64,000 bases of DNA, taken from the NCBI GenBank assembly GCA_007449985.2, contig VIIQ02000001.1, positions 1,359,501 to 1,423,500 on the forward strand. Reading direction: 5' to 3'. The notes below the pieces were generated by a model. It made no database searches and was not told the DNA's origin. It saw nothing but the letters and a program-made list of their open reading frames with translations. Shown piece by piece: positions 21,201 through 31,196 of the stretch. The stretch's first letter is position 1; every line of letters begins with the position of its first letter. The position numbers and the translations under genes were made by a program. The stretch is from Desmodesmus armatus. Taxonomy: Eukaryota; Chlorophyta; Chlorophyceae; Sphaeropleales; Scenedesmaceae.

Positions 21201-23955
21201 CCGGCTGCCCCGGATGGCACAGACGCCAACACACGCAGTGCAGTGCTGGCAGACAAGGCGCTCCGCTCAAAGCAGCCCCAGGTCATCCACTGCACTGTTT
21301 GCGCGTCCACAGCAGCTAGCGCGTGCTCTGCCTGTGGCATCATCAAGCATTCCTTGCTGTGCCTGCAGGTCCAGCTGCTGCAGCGTGAGGCAGAACTTGC
21401 CGAGGCGACGTCAACAGCCGACAGCAACAGCAAGGCTTTGGCGCAGGAGCAGGCTCGCCTGCAGGAGTCAGCAGACAGGTGGCGGGAAAAGGCACTTGAA
21501 CTGCAGGAAGAGGTGGGAACACGTACACAGGCATCACTTGACTCCTTGAGTCAGCGCATGCACATGCGCAGCTGTTTGAGGGCTAGTCTCATCCGGCTTG
21601 CTTGCTCAGCACAGGTTGCATAGAGGCAGCAGCGCACTGAGGTGAACTTGCGCTGCTGCCTCCCTCTTACGTTGGTGCGCACTAGATAAACATTACTCAT
21701 ACGCAACATGCCGGCCGCTGGTGCTCAACACCCAAAATACCTGATGCAGTTATGCCCTGCTGCTTGCTGTCTTCTTCTGTTGTTGCGCTCCAGCTTGAAG
21801 CAAAGCACAATGAAGCCATCACAGCCTCTAAGGTCCACGCTCAGGAAGTCACGAAGCTGCAGGTAGGGTGAAGGGCTGTGACAGGCATGCAGACACTAGG
21901 CCAGTTCGGTGTAATGCAGTGTGTTGCAGCTGTGTCTAGCATGTTACATGAGTCAGATGCTTGCACCCAGCCTGCCAGCTCTCAGCAGTGTAGTGCTGCT
22001 GTTCACCTGTGCTGCAGGTTGCGCTGGACAACAACACAGCGGAGCTGTCAGACACCCGCAAGCAGCTGGCGGCCGTGGACGCGGAACGTACTGCAGCCGC
22101 TAAGCGCAGCAGCACACTCATGACACAGTGGGAGGACCGGGACGCAGCAAGGACGAGGAACTGTCCAAGCTGAGGTAAGGGATGCCTATGTAGCTTGGCT
22201 GTTCGCTGCCAGCTTCTGCTTCAGCACTGCTTCTGTGGCCGTAGGCACAGCAGCATGTGCAGACACTGTCTTTTACTGGTGCAGGAGCCGTGTTGAACAG
22301 TTGCCCTGCCGCTCTGCTGCACTTTTCACCCATGCAGGGGCCAGGTCAGTGAGCTGCTGTCTGCCAGCAACACGTCTCATCGTGAGGCAGACACCCTGCG
22401 ACAGCAGCTGAAGGGCAAGGACCTTGAGCTGGAGCACATGACACTGGCGCTGGCAGGTGTGCTTAGCCAGGACAAAGGGGCAAACAGCGAGTGTTCAATG
22501 CAGAGACGCATCATGGCAACTTGGTTCGCAAGCCAGCTGGGCCCTCAGGCTCTGCCTTGCCAGCAGAAGATGCCCTGCACACCATTGGCATCGTAGTACA
22601 TGCACAGACTTGGCAGGGATGCGTGCAGTGCAGGCGTAGCTCCCATCGCGCTGGCTGCTTGTGGCAGGAGTTCGTTGGTGCACTAGTCGCGTGAGCACTG
22701 CTGCAATGACCACACTGGCCATACACACACAGCGCTGAGCTGCTTTCCTGCATCTGTGTGTCTCATGCTGCTGCTGCAGATGAGCAGGCGCGGCTGGCAT
22801 CCTTGCGGGGCCAACTGGGCGCACTGGAGCAGGAGAAGACTGGAGAGTTTGAGGCCCGTGTCAAGGGCATGCAGGACCTGTCTGCCGCTCTGCAGGTATG
22901 TAGGATGGGTGCGTAATCCGCATCATGCGTCAGTTGTCCATATTCACATAGCATGACCCTGCACTTGGTTGCACCCCAGGCATGCTTGCGGCAGGTGGCT
23001 GTTACCCTGCACCACAGCACAACACAACATACCACAGCACAGCATGTGTCTGGCAATAATCAAGCTTGTTTTGTGGATACAATGCTGCAGGCTGAGCAGC
23101 AAGCACGGCTGGAGGCTCAGCTGGAGCTCAACCGCCAGAAGAAGGAGGTAGCCGGCTTGGAGGCAGAGGTGCAGCAGCAACGCACAGCCATGCATCAGGT
23201 GCGCGGCATGCGGTCTTGCTGCTTTCAGCTGATACCACTTTGACTGCATCCGCCTGCAATTGCAGAATCTGTAATGGTGGCGTGTCAAAAAGGCAGGAGT
23301 CCAGGCAGAATGCAGAGCAATGGACACACGCGGAAGCCTGCTGCTCAACCAGGGAAGTTGACAGCCTGATGGGATGGCTGTGGATGCTATGCTGCAGGTG
23401 CTTGACGCCAAGAGCAAAGCAGAGGAGGCAGCAGCGACGTCAGCAGCAGCCCTCAGTGCAGCTGAGCGCAAGGCCAAGCAGTACCGCGGTGACAGCACAG
23501 TACTGCTGACCGACTACGATGCCTGGGTGCAGAACCTGCTGGCAAAAAAAAGCAGCAGCGGCAGTGGCGGCAACCAGCCTGCTGCGCGAGGCAGCCAGTC
23601 CCTGGTCAACAGCGGCAACGGGGCAGCGGACCTGGGCAGCTGGGCAGGCGGGCTGCAGAGCCCCATTCGTGAGGGTGGGTTGTCCCGCAACGTCAGCCAG
23701 CTGGCATCTCCCGCTGCTGCTGCTGGTCAGCGCGAGGCTGACCTGGAGCGGTATGATCGCATCGCTGCCCTGTTGGAGAGCCGGGGTGTGGGTGCTGCCA
23801 GCTTGTCGCGCGCACTGTCTGGCAAGTCGCCGGCAATGAGCCCGGGCCCTTCGCTCGGTGGTGATGCCATTGGCTCGCCTGGGCTCGGCACCAGGGCAAG
23901 CCTGAGCAGCCAACCCTCCAGCAGTTGGGTGTCGCCTCGGCCAGTCTTCAAATGA
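18270..23955 (+). CDS. Long coiled-coil protein, 16 exons
   Basis: Exons read as 18270-18524, 18633-18695, 18837-18908, 19163-19254, 19398-19666, 19890-20014, 20221-20408, 20637-20826, 21057-21188, 21369-21512, 21794-21862, 22018-22174, 22338-22456, 22780-22895, 23091-23198 and 23398-23955. From residue 55 to about 690 the product is nearly continuous heptad-type helix (for example AQKQSLVEEVTKLELLVQAQ, KLQADVTLERSQAALIK), rich in Leu, Gln, Glu and Ala. The last 170 residues are Ser/Gly-rich and probably disordered, ending SSSWVSPRPVFK. Phases agree at every junction except exon 22018-22174, which is one base short. With that base the total is 2,658 bases (885 residues). It could be a centrosomal, Golgi or ciliary scaffold, but nothing in the sequence decides this. 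Confidence 0.75.
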
Positions 23956-24391
23956 GCTCTCTTGCAAGCCTGAATGACCTGCAGCTGTGCTGCATATGGG
24001 CGCCAGTTTTTTGAACTGTGTCTGTACGCTCCCTTGTGTATGCCAACAGTGTGCTCAGTTCATGCAAGCCCCTCCCATAATGCATGTTTGAGTGGCAGCA
24101 GCAGGATGCGCAGGGCAAGCATGAGCATATTGTGTCCATCAAGTCTCGAGCAAAACTGTACTAATCAGGGAGGTGTGCTCCAGCTCCCGTGTTGTATCTG
24201 CACTACCAGGCTGCTTGGCTTGGTGCAGTATTATACTGTCGTGCACTTCACTTTGTGTGGCTCTGGCCGGCTGGTCCATACAGCATAATGCTCAGGGCCT
24301 GTGCCCTGCCGATAACATGCCTGCATCAACATGCCGCATACAGTGTATGCACAGCATAGCAGGCGGCTTTGGCTTTGTGCAGAAGGGTTTG

Positions 24392-24396
24392 TGTAA
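24392..24396 (+). terminator. TGTAA poly(A) motif after the coiled-coil gene
   Basis: TGTAA lies 437 bases downstream of the stop at 23955. Confidence 0.45.
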
Positions 24397-25159
24397 CACT
24401 TCAGGGCTGCCTGCTGTCCATTGTCAGGTGACAGGGCGTGTGGCTGCACACACCTGGCAATGACCACGCTTCCTGCTTCCTGCCTCTTCACCTTGTCACA
24501 TGAATGGCAGTACTTTGACACAGCCTTTCAAAGCAGCTTCAAGCAGCAGTTACCATGGGACCAATAGCATGCCTCACCACCCACCGTGACGCTTACACCA
24601 GCACAATCCTGGCGCCAAAAACACGCACGACACAAAAATTGGAACAATCCTATACAGACTGCCAGCGCAGCTTACTGGACCTCTAGCTGCATACACAAAC
24701 GAAACCACAATAGAATACCCCACCCACTCACCCACATATATATACACACATTGCTGAACCCAACCGCACATCACGTCCAGCAACCCAAAGCTGCCCCAAA
24801 ATCTCTCCATCTACGACACTGACAGAACCTTCAAGTGCACCTCCTGACAGCACTACCATGGTGCCTCTGACAGGTCAGCACCAACATGTCACCAAACCCA
24901 CAGCCACCACCAGCACCACCACCATGCCACCAAACAACTACCACCACTGCTGCAACTGGCAGCCTGCACCTTTCACAGCATGACCCCCTGCCAGGCCCCT
25001 AAGCGACCCTCTGGCCAACCGCAGGCAGTGCCAAGCTCGCCTGCAAACGTCTCTAATATCGGGCAGCCATGTATTTTGCATGTACTCCGTTGTAGTACAA
25101 CAAGCGTATATACATGGCCGTACATGGCCCGTACACGAGCGTGTGAGGCCGCCTGCGTC

Positions 25160-25193
25160 GCCCTTGTATACACGGCGCGGTGTATACAAGGGC
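25160..25193. repeat. Perfect inverted repeat (14-bp arms, 6-base loop)
   Basis: Arms GCCCTTGTATACAC (25160-25173) and its exact complement (25180-25193) flank GGCGCG. Other short palindromes lie close by (ACACGGCCGTGT). Confidence 0.85.
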
Positions 25194-25356
25194 CTTACAT
25201 GTCGGAAACACGGCCGTGTGACGATTGTTGTATATGCAAGTGCGTCTTTGCACGCTGGTGGCTTCAAAGCGTTGCTGCAGTACTGCCAGGTGTCCCTGCA
25301 AACAACCCTGCACTGTACACTGCGTTGCTGCATCATGCAGCAACTCAGGCTACACC

Positions 25357-26049
25357 CTACTCAGGCTGCCAGTTGAAGCAGACCCGCTGGCGACGGCCCA
25401 GACTGTGCACAGCGGCTCTGTGCTTATCTAAGGCTACTGATGCAGCTGAGGGCTCACATGATGCTGCAATGCCTTTGTTTGCAGCACGCCTTTCCAGGGC
25501 AAGCTTGAGCTTCTCCTCCACCGTGTCCAGCATACTCCACACCTGATCCACGAAGTCAAAAAGCCACTGGGTCCTCTCGCCCCAGCGGTTGTGCGCCATC
25601 GCCCAATGGTGTCTGAATATGTACTGCTGCAGCTCCAACCGCAGCTCGTCTGCCTTGTTGCCCAGCACTAAAGCACTGCCGTCCAGGCTGCCAGTGCCGG
25701 GCTCGGGAGGGGCCGTGTAGCCAGCCGGCATGTGCTGGTTGAGGTCTCCAAGGCCCAGCAGTCTGAACTCCTTGGAAGTGATCGGGTTGACCCCAATCTT
25801 GCGCCAATCAGGGTCCGCAGCAAACACTCGGTGCCAGGAGGCGTCTTACCCCACTTAGCAACAAAGTCAAGCTGCTCTGCCCCAGTCATGGTTGCCCAGG
25901 GGTTGTTGACCTGCAGTGCGTAGGCGCAAATGACCTTGCTCTCGCGGCCCCCTGGTGGGATGGCGATGACCACTGCTGCGACCGTGTCCCGCGTGTGGGC
26001 CCAGAAGGGAATTGGGACCGTGTCGTAAACTTGGTAGCCTTGTTCACGC
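25357..26049 (-). pseudogene. Unrecognised gene fragment with a frame break
   Basis: After a good acceptor (CCTTACCTGCAG) the minus strand reads REQGYQVYDTVPIPFWAHT, then ESKVICAYALQVNNPWATM and QLDFVAKWG. Near 25840 the sensible frame shifts: downstream it reads VFAADPDWRKIGVNPITSKE and, further on, HNRWGERTQWLFDFVDQVW, to a stop at 25357. The two parts are in different frames, with no room for an ordinary intron between them. Amino-acid composition in both parts looks like real protein, unlike the neighbouring low-complexity frames. It may be a decayed gene, a mobile-element fragment or an intact gene with an assembly indel. I do not recognise the family. Confidence 0.4.
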
Positions 26050-26910
26050 CTGCAGGTAAGGCAGGGACAGCACAGGACAGGAAAAAATTGAGTGTCTGCC
26101 TCAGGATGGCTTCAGCATAACCTGTATATGCTGCTGTCATGTGTCCCACAGACAGGTGACTGAAAACACTCATGCAGGCGGCCTTTCACAATTCAGTGAC
26201 TGTTGTGGATTCCACACTGCGCATTGCTAATTGGTCGTATGTACTGCACATGCATGCCAGCGACAAAGGCCGGTGTTTGCTTGATCTGCACTGCCACTCA
26301 GTGACTGGGCATTCAGCTAGGCAATGCTCAAGAGCACATGGGCTGCTGGTGGTTGATGCCATCTGGCTTACTGGCCCCAAGCAAGCTACGCCCAAGACGG
26401 TTGCACGCAGGCACGACATCTACCACTGATTTATTTCTACTTACAAGTGCTCATCAGCCACCTCCAGACTGTCTGCTGGACTTCCGCCATTGAGGGCAGC
26501 TGTTCCCGCCGTTTGTTGGCTGCGCCCTCCTCCTGCTGCAGTAACAGCCCATGTCTCTCAATGTTGCAGTGAGTTGCTGCAATGACTGTCCTGCTAGGTC
26601 GATGCTGCACTTGCTTCTTGCTGACGAAAATATGCAACAACACTTGTCGGAGCGATGGAGCTGGATTCTGGTGATCTTGTTCGCTTGTATAGTGAAATCG
26701 ATGTTGAATGCATGGCAGTGGTGGGGGTATGGCATACTTGCACAGTGTCGGTCGTTTTGGCGGTTTTGTTGAACCGCCTACATAGGGCTACCGTCGGTTG
26801 CCGCGACACTTGGGCTGGTACAGCTGCATAATCAAGGCACTGCAACTCCTGAACTCCACTTGACTTGCTAGGGTGTAAGTTTCAACATCGTGTTCAAACG
26901 TGGTTCGCAG
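26050..26910. other. Region between gene fragment and retrotransposon; nothing recognised
   Basis: Open frames here are short and lack recognisable motifs. Upstream exons of the fragment at 25357-26049 may be hidden here. Confidence 0.35.
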
Positions 26911-27087
26911 GATTCAGGGCAGGTTGGTGCTTGTTACAATGACACAACCAAAGACACCCGGCTCTCAATGTGGAGTAAGGTTGGGCAAATGACGGGCAAG
27001 CCCTGGATGTTGAGTAACCAACACCCATGGCTACCAAAGAGGTGGCCTGCTGGTCACTCAGTAGCCAGCAGGTCCCTTGCACACCCC
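26911..27087. repeat. 177-bp direct repeat of the DIRS/PAT-like element, outer copy
   Basis: It begins GATTCAGGGCAGGTTGG and matches 27404-27580 with only a two-base difference (near 26940). Confidence 0.95.
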
Positions 27088-27403
27088 GAACGACCACGAG
27101 CCGCATGCCAAGGCAACACCAACATGAGAAAGACAAAGCTGAGAAAGACCTACATGCAAGGCCCACCAAGGCACCCAGAAACACAGACAGAGGGCGGGTG
27201 GGAGGGAACAATAACGAAAACTGGCTTGATGGTCCAGGCTAGAAATGCTTGCTGCAAATCAGCCACAAACCCACATATGTAGTCAAGCAGAGTCAAACCT
27301 CATGTCACAAAACCACACGCCTGGCAGCCCTCATCATGCTGCCTGCCAAATCATACACCGTGTCCCTGGCCCCAAATCCCGTCCGCACAAAGTGTGCTTT
27401 TGA

Positions 27404-27580
27404 GATTCAGGGCAGGTTGGTGCTTGTTACAATTTCACAACCAAAGACACCCGGCTCTCAATGTGGAGTAAGGTTGGGCAAATGACGGGCAAGCCCTGGA
27501 TGTTGAGTAACCAACACCCATGGCTACCAAAGAGGTGGCCTGCTGGTCACTCAGTAGCCAGCAGGTCCCTTGCACACCCC
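27404..27580. repeat. 177-bp direct repeat of the DIRS/PAT-like element, inner copy
   Basis: It lies 47 bases downstream (on the minus strand) of the recombinase stop at 27628 and has the same orientation as 26911-27087. Confidence 0.95.
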
Positions 27581-27627
27581 AACCACCCCCCAACCGTACA
27601 CACATATTCTCCAATGCAGGAGCAGTC

Positions 27628-28671
27628 TCAAACACTCTTGATGCCCTCCTGCATCTTGCGGCTGATAAGCCGCTTCTGCTCCTCAGACAGCCCCACATAC
27701 AGCAACCAAGAATCTGACTGCCAGTCACCCTGAATGCGGATGAAAACAGGGTGCACCCCACACTCAAAGGCCCAGGTGGCACCACCACGCCGAAGGGAGT
27801 GACCACCATACAGGGTTGGGTCCAAACCGCAGCCCTGCACCAGCTCTTTCAAACCCGATAACAGTTTGGTGTACGTCAGGGGGACATACACGCCGGCTTG
27901 AATGTGCCCAAATGCAGGAGCATCTGGGTCAGCTGGGTATCGGGAGAACAAACACAATAACCACGCATAAGGGTCAAGCATGTGGCCCTTCACACCCTGC
28001 AGAGTGATAACCTGCTCACGCTGGCGAAACTGGTTGGTCTTACTGGCCACTACTGTGATCTGCACACAGTAGCCCACAGGGTCAAACACAAAGTGCCGGC
28101 GGCGCAGCACCGCCATCGACACCTCAGCCAAGCTGATCCCATCAACACATAGATGCCCTTTGCGAAAGAAACCAAAGAAACCCACCAGAATAGCACACCA
28201 CAGGACCAGGGAAGGGCCTGTTGGGTTCAGCAAACGGACAAATTGGATCAGCATGAGGGGGGTGATGGGCAGCTTGGGTCGCACCGCCGCGCCCAGAGTC
28301 CGCTTCATACCCCTCAGCACACGCGGCAACACCTGCCACTGCTGCCATATCCCAATATCCCAGCCCACTACCTTGAGAAAATATTTCCAACCCTTCAGAT
28401 AATTCACTACTGCCCCAACTCCTGCGCTGCGCGCAAAGAAGACAGCAACCCAACACACCACCAGCTCCTGTGGCGCCCACAGTTGAGCGATCAGACCAAG
28501 CATGAGCAGTGCCCTTACTACATACTTGAGGGACTGTGTGTACTGCCCCAGCGTGGAAGGCGCCAGGTCCTGCTTGGCAAACTGCATTGCTTCCTCATGT
28601 AAGGCCAGCCGGGGCTGTGTGGGAGCTATGCCCGTCGGGAAGCCTGCAGATCCTGCGTGGCAAGTGAACAC
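27628..28671 (-). CDS. Tyrosine recombinase of the retrotransposon
   Basis: This is the integration enzyme of DIRS-type elements, replacing the usual DDE integrase. Family landmarks are an N-terminal SAM-like region (LAPSTLGQYTQSLKYVVR), the first catalytic arginine region in VGFFGFFRKGHLCVD, a likely lysine in ASKTNQFRQREQ, the HxxR box in LYGGHSLRRGGATWAF, a tryptophan in QGDWQSDSW and the presumed nucleophile in LLYVGL. The frame is open from 28671 and overlaps the RT frame, which ends at 28626, by 46 bases. The first ATG in frame is at 28590, so translation may instead start there. No internal stop or frameshift was seen. Confidence 0.9.
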   Translation of the reverse strand: MFTCHAGSAGFPTGIAPTQPRLALHEEAMQFAKQDLAPSTLGQYTQSLKYVVRALLMLGLIAQLWAPQELVVCWVAVFFARSAGVGAVVNYLKGWKYFLKVVGWDIGIWQQWQVLPRVLRGMKRTLGAAVRPKLPITPLMLIQFVRLLNPTGPSLVLWCAILVGFFGFFRKGHLCVDGISLAEVSMAVLRRRHFVFDPVGYCVQITVVASKTNQFRQREQVITLQGVKGHMLDPYAWLLCLFSRYPADPDAPAFGHIQAGVYVPLTYTKLLSGLKELVQGCGLDPTLYGGHSLRRGGATWAFECGVHPVFIRIQGDWQSDSWLLYVGLSEEQKRLISRKMQEGIKSV

Positions 28672-31196
28672 CAGTCCGAATTGCCATCAGCTTTCCACTT
28701 GGAAAGAAGAGTATGCACCACATCCCAGGCTTGTCGGCTGAGTGCATCAGCCATACAGTTGGCTGCACCTGGTATGTGCTTCGCTCCCAGCCTAAACCGC
28801 TGAACAATCGAGGACGTGGCTAACTCTTTCAACCAGACAGACACACACATGGGCGGTGCATCGCCCTTCATAAACCAAGCAACCACCTGACTGTTATCAG
28901 TCCTGACACGCCAATATTGACCAGCCATCCATGCCTCATACAGCCGGATGCACACAACGACAGCGTACATCTCCCAAATTGAGATATGTGCGGAGCACGG
29001 CGGCACATCGCTAAACATAGCCATCAGTTGGCGGTACCCCAGCAAATTATAGGCACCCTGCAGCCATATGCCAATGCATGGTTCACCACTAGCGCCCGTC
29101 AGCGATGCATCTGTCTGGAACTCTGCCCACTTGACGGGCACCGCGGGCAGGATTTGTTGGGCCCCGTTAAGCAACGGGGCCACTTCCAGCCACCACTGCA
29201 ATTCAGACCTCAAAAAACCAGACAATCTGACCCGATGGTGCGGCTGCTTCAACCTCAGCATCGCTGTATGCAAGTTGTGGCAGTATGTCCTGCCGGCATA
29301 TATGACCCTACTCACCCACCTCAGAAAACCCAGCAGTCTCTCCAAGTGCTTTCTAGACACCCTGGTGAGCTGCAGGATTTCTGAACAAGCCGCAGCCAAC
29401 TTTGCAAGCTTGACAGGACATAAAGATACCGTCATAGCCACTGAATCAATCTGCAAACCCAGAGACACCTTCTGCGTGGCAGGTGCCTCTGTCTTGCCAG
29501 GCCCTTGACTAAGGGCAAACCCCAAGCCTTGTAAAAAGGAGCATGACTTAGACCAAATGTCATTGCACATCTCACGCTCAGGATGGACAAATGTGAAGTC
29601 GTCCATAACACCCACTACCCCCGGGCCAAAACGCTTCACCAAGACACGGCAGATTGCTGCTGAGAAACGACCAGCTACTTCCGGTGCCAGTCTATGCCCA
29701 AACTGCAAACGTGAGTCAATAAACACCTGCCCGGTGATATCTCTGAAACACTGCAGTGGCCAACACACAGGGTCCACTGGGAAATTCTGATAATATTCTT
29801 GAATGTCAATACCCGCCAACCAGCACCCTTGGGTCACATGACTCAAAATGGTGTCAACCGATGCCCAAGGCAAATACAGATACTGCTGCATATCATTCAG
29901 TGACTTCCCTTGGGGAGCTGAACAGTCGTGAATGATGCGCACAGCACCACCGCTCTTTTTGGGCACAGCGCCCAAAGGGTGTACCCAATGAGGTGCAAAC
30001 CATGATGGGGCTGGGGCTATAAGCCCCCTGTGTATTTCAGAATCAAACACAAGTTGGCATATCCCTGCCGCCTCCTCATAGGAGCGGTAGTTCTGGCTGA
30101 CACACCGGGGGGGTAAAGCACACGGGTGTGCCAATGCCACCCCTTCAGACAAAACCCTTGACAAGAATGGCCAGTCAACATCATCCGCAAATGACTTTTC
30201 CCAAACCTTGACCGACAGAGGCCAACGACCCCTGAGGGACTGCACAAAGCACTGATACTGATCAGGCAACAAACGCCACCATCCACTCATGTCTACTGCA
30301 CTTGTTGCCAAGCTGGCGCAATGCACACGACCTGATGGCTCAGGCTGGATAGACCAGGACACATCCCACAACAAGGCATGCTCATCATGCAAACCCCACA
30401 GGTACTGAACCGTTGCTGCCTTACCAATGTCATCTAAGAGCTGCGCTCCAGGCAAGCCAACAGTACACCCCCGTGGCCCTTCAGATGGGCCGACGGCAGC
30501 ACTCCTCGCATCAAAACCAGGTACACACTCATGCCGCCCAGCATCAGAGCTAGCAACAGCCTTGCTTGTCTCAGAATTAGGAATGTACAACTGCTGCCCA
30601 GCAACAGAACTGGTGACAGCCTTCCTGACATCAGAACCAGGTCGAAACAACTGCCGCCCAGCATCAGAACTGGTGACAGCCTTCCTGGCATCAGAACCAG
30701 GTGAACACACTCGCTGCCCAGCATCAGAACTGGTGACAGCTTCCCTGGCATCAGAACCAGGTGAACACACTTGCTGCCCAGCATCAGAACTGGTCACAGC
30801 CTTCCTGGCATCAGAACCAGGTGAACACACTCGCTGCCCAGCATCAGAACTGGTCACAGCCTTCCTGGCATCAGAACCAGGTGAACACACTTGCTGCCCA
30901 GCATCAGAACTGGTAACAGCTTCCCTGGCATCAGAACCAGGTGAACCCACTCGCTGCCCAGCATCAGAACTGGTAACAGCTTCCCTGGCGTCAGGACCAG
31001 GTACACACTGCTGCTGCCCAGTGACAGAACCGGAAGCACCCACCAACCCACAAATGATACTGTCATAAGCAGCTGCGAGGTCGCTCAGACCCTGCAAGCT
31101 GCCGTCACTGGTTAAAAGAACCGCCTGCAAGTCAGTGTCACACACACAACCACAACCCCCATCCCTTTGCCGTGCCAACCTCAGTGGGCCTACCTC
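28626..31196 (-). CDS. Reverse transcriptase-RNase H of the retrotransposon
   Basis: The frame runs from just after the Gag stop to 28626. Counting from codon 31178, residues 1-45 are variable and about 50-235 are a tandem array of 20-residue repeats. Residues about 370-560 are the RT (WVHPLGAVPKKSGGAVRIIHD, DIQEYYQNFPVDP, GHRLAPEVAGRFSA, catalytic box VGVMDDFTFVH), and about 680-800 the RNase H (FQTDASLTGASG, WEMYAVVVCIRL, VRTDNSQVVAWF, ANCMADALSR). The aspartate box reads MDD rather than YxDD. There is no ATG near the frame's start. The frame is the same as Gag's and is separated from it by a single TAG, so expression by readthrough or a recent point mutation are the options. Confidence 0.9.
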   Translation of the reverse strand, partial: EVGPLRLARQRDGGCGCVCDTDLQAVLLTSDGSLQGLSDLAAAYDSIICGLVGASGSVTGQQQCVPGPDAREAVTSSDAGQRVGSPGSDAREAVTSSDAGQQVCSPGSDARKAVTSSDAGQRVCSPGSDARKAVTSSDAGQQVCSPGSDAREAVTSSDAGQRVCSPGSDARKAVTSSDAGRQLFRPGSDVRKAVTSSVAGQQLYIPNSETSKAVASSDAGRHECVPGFDARSAAVGPSEGPRGCTVGLPGAQLLDDIGKAATVQYLWGLHDEHALLWDVSWSIQPEPSGRVHCASLATSAVDMSGWWRLLPDQYQCFVQSLRGRWPLSVKVWEKSFADDVDWPFLSRVLSEGVALAHPCALPPRCVSQNYRSYEEAAGICQLVFDSEIHRGLIAPAPSWFAPHWVHPLGAVPKKSGGAVRIIHDCSAPQGKSLNDMQQYLYLPWASVDTILSHVTQGCWLAGIDIQEYYQNFPVDPVCWPLQCFRDITGQVFIDSRLQFGHRLAPEVAGRFSAAICRVLVKRFGPGVVGVMDDFTFVHPEREMCNDIWSKSCSFLQGLGFALSQGPGKTEAPATQKVSLGLQIDSVAMTVSLCPVKLAKLAAACSEILQLTRVSRKHLERLLGFLRWVSRVIYAGRTYCHNLHTAMLRLKQPHHRVRLSGFLRSELQWWLEVAPLLNGAQQILPAVPVKWAEFQTDASLTGASGEPCIGIWLQGAYNLLGYRQLMAMFSDVPPCSAHISIWEMYAVVVCIRLYEAWMAGQYWRVRTDNSQVVAWFMKGDAPPMCVSVWLKELATSSIVQRFRLGAKHIPGAANCMADALSRQAWDVVHTLLSKWKADGNSDWCSLATQDLQASRRA
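30481..31040. repeat. Coding tandem repeat, 60-bp period, about nine copies
   Basis: Near-identical 60-base units fall at 30661, 30721, 30781, 30841, 30901 and 30961, with more diverged units on either side. On the minus strand each encodes 20 residues of the form PGSDARKAVTSSDAGQQVCS, inside the N-terminal part of the RT frame. Confidence 0.95.

Larger units (their letters stand above)
23956..25356. other. Intergenic region with AC-rich tracts and a perfect hairpin
   Basis: It holds a 3' UTR, ATATATATACACACA-type simple sequence near 24737-24751, CCACCA-rich sequence near 24900 and the hairpin at 25160-25193. No gene was recognised. Confidence 0.5.

Noticed and set aside
25100..25200. Centromere- or telomere-like repeat
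   Set aside because: Only one hairpin with scattered palindromes; no tandem array.
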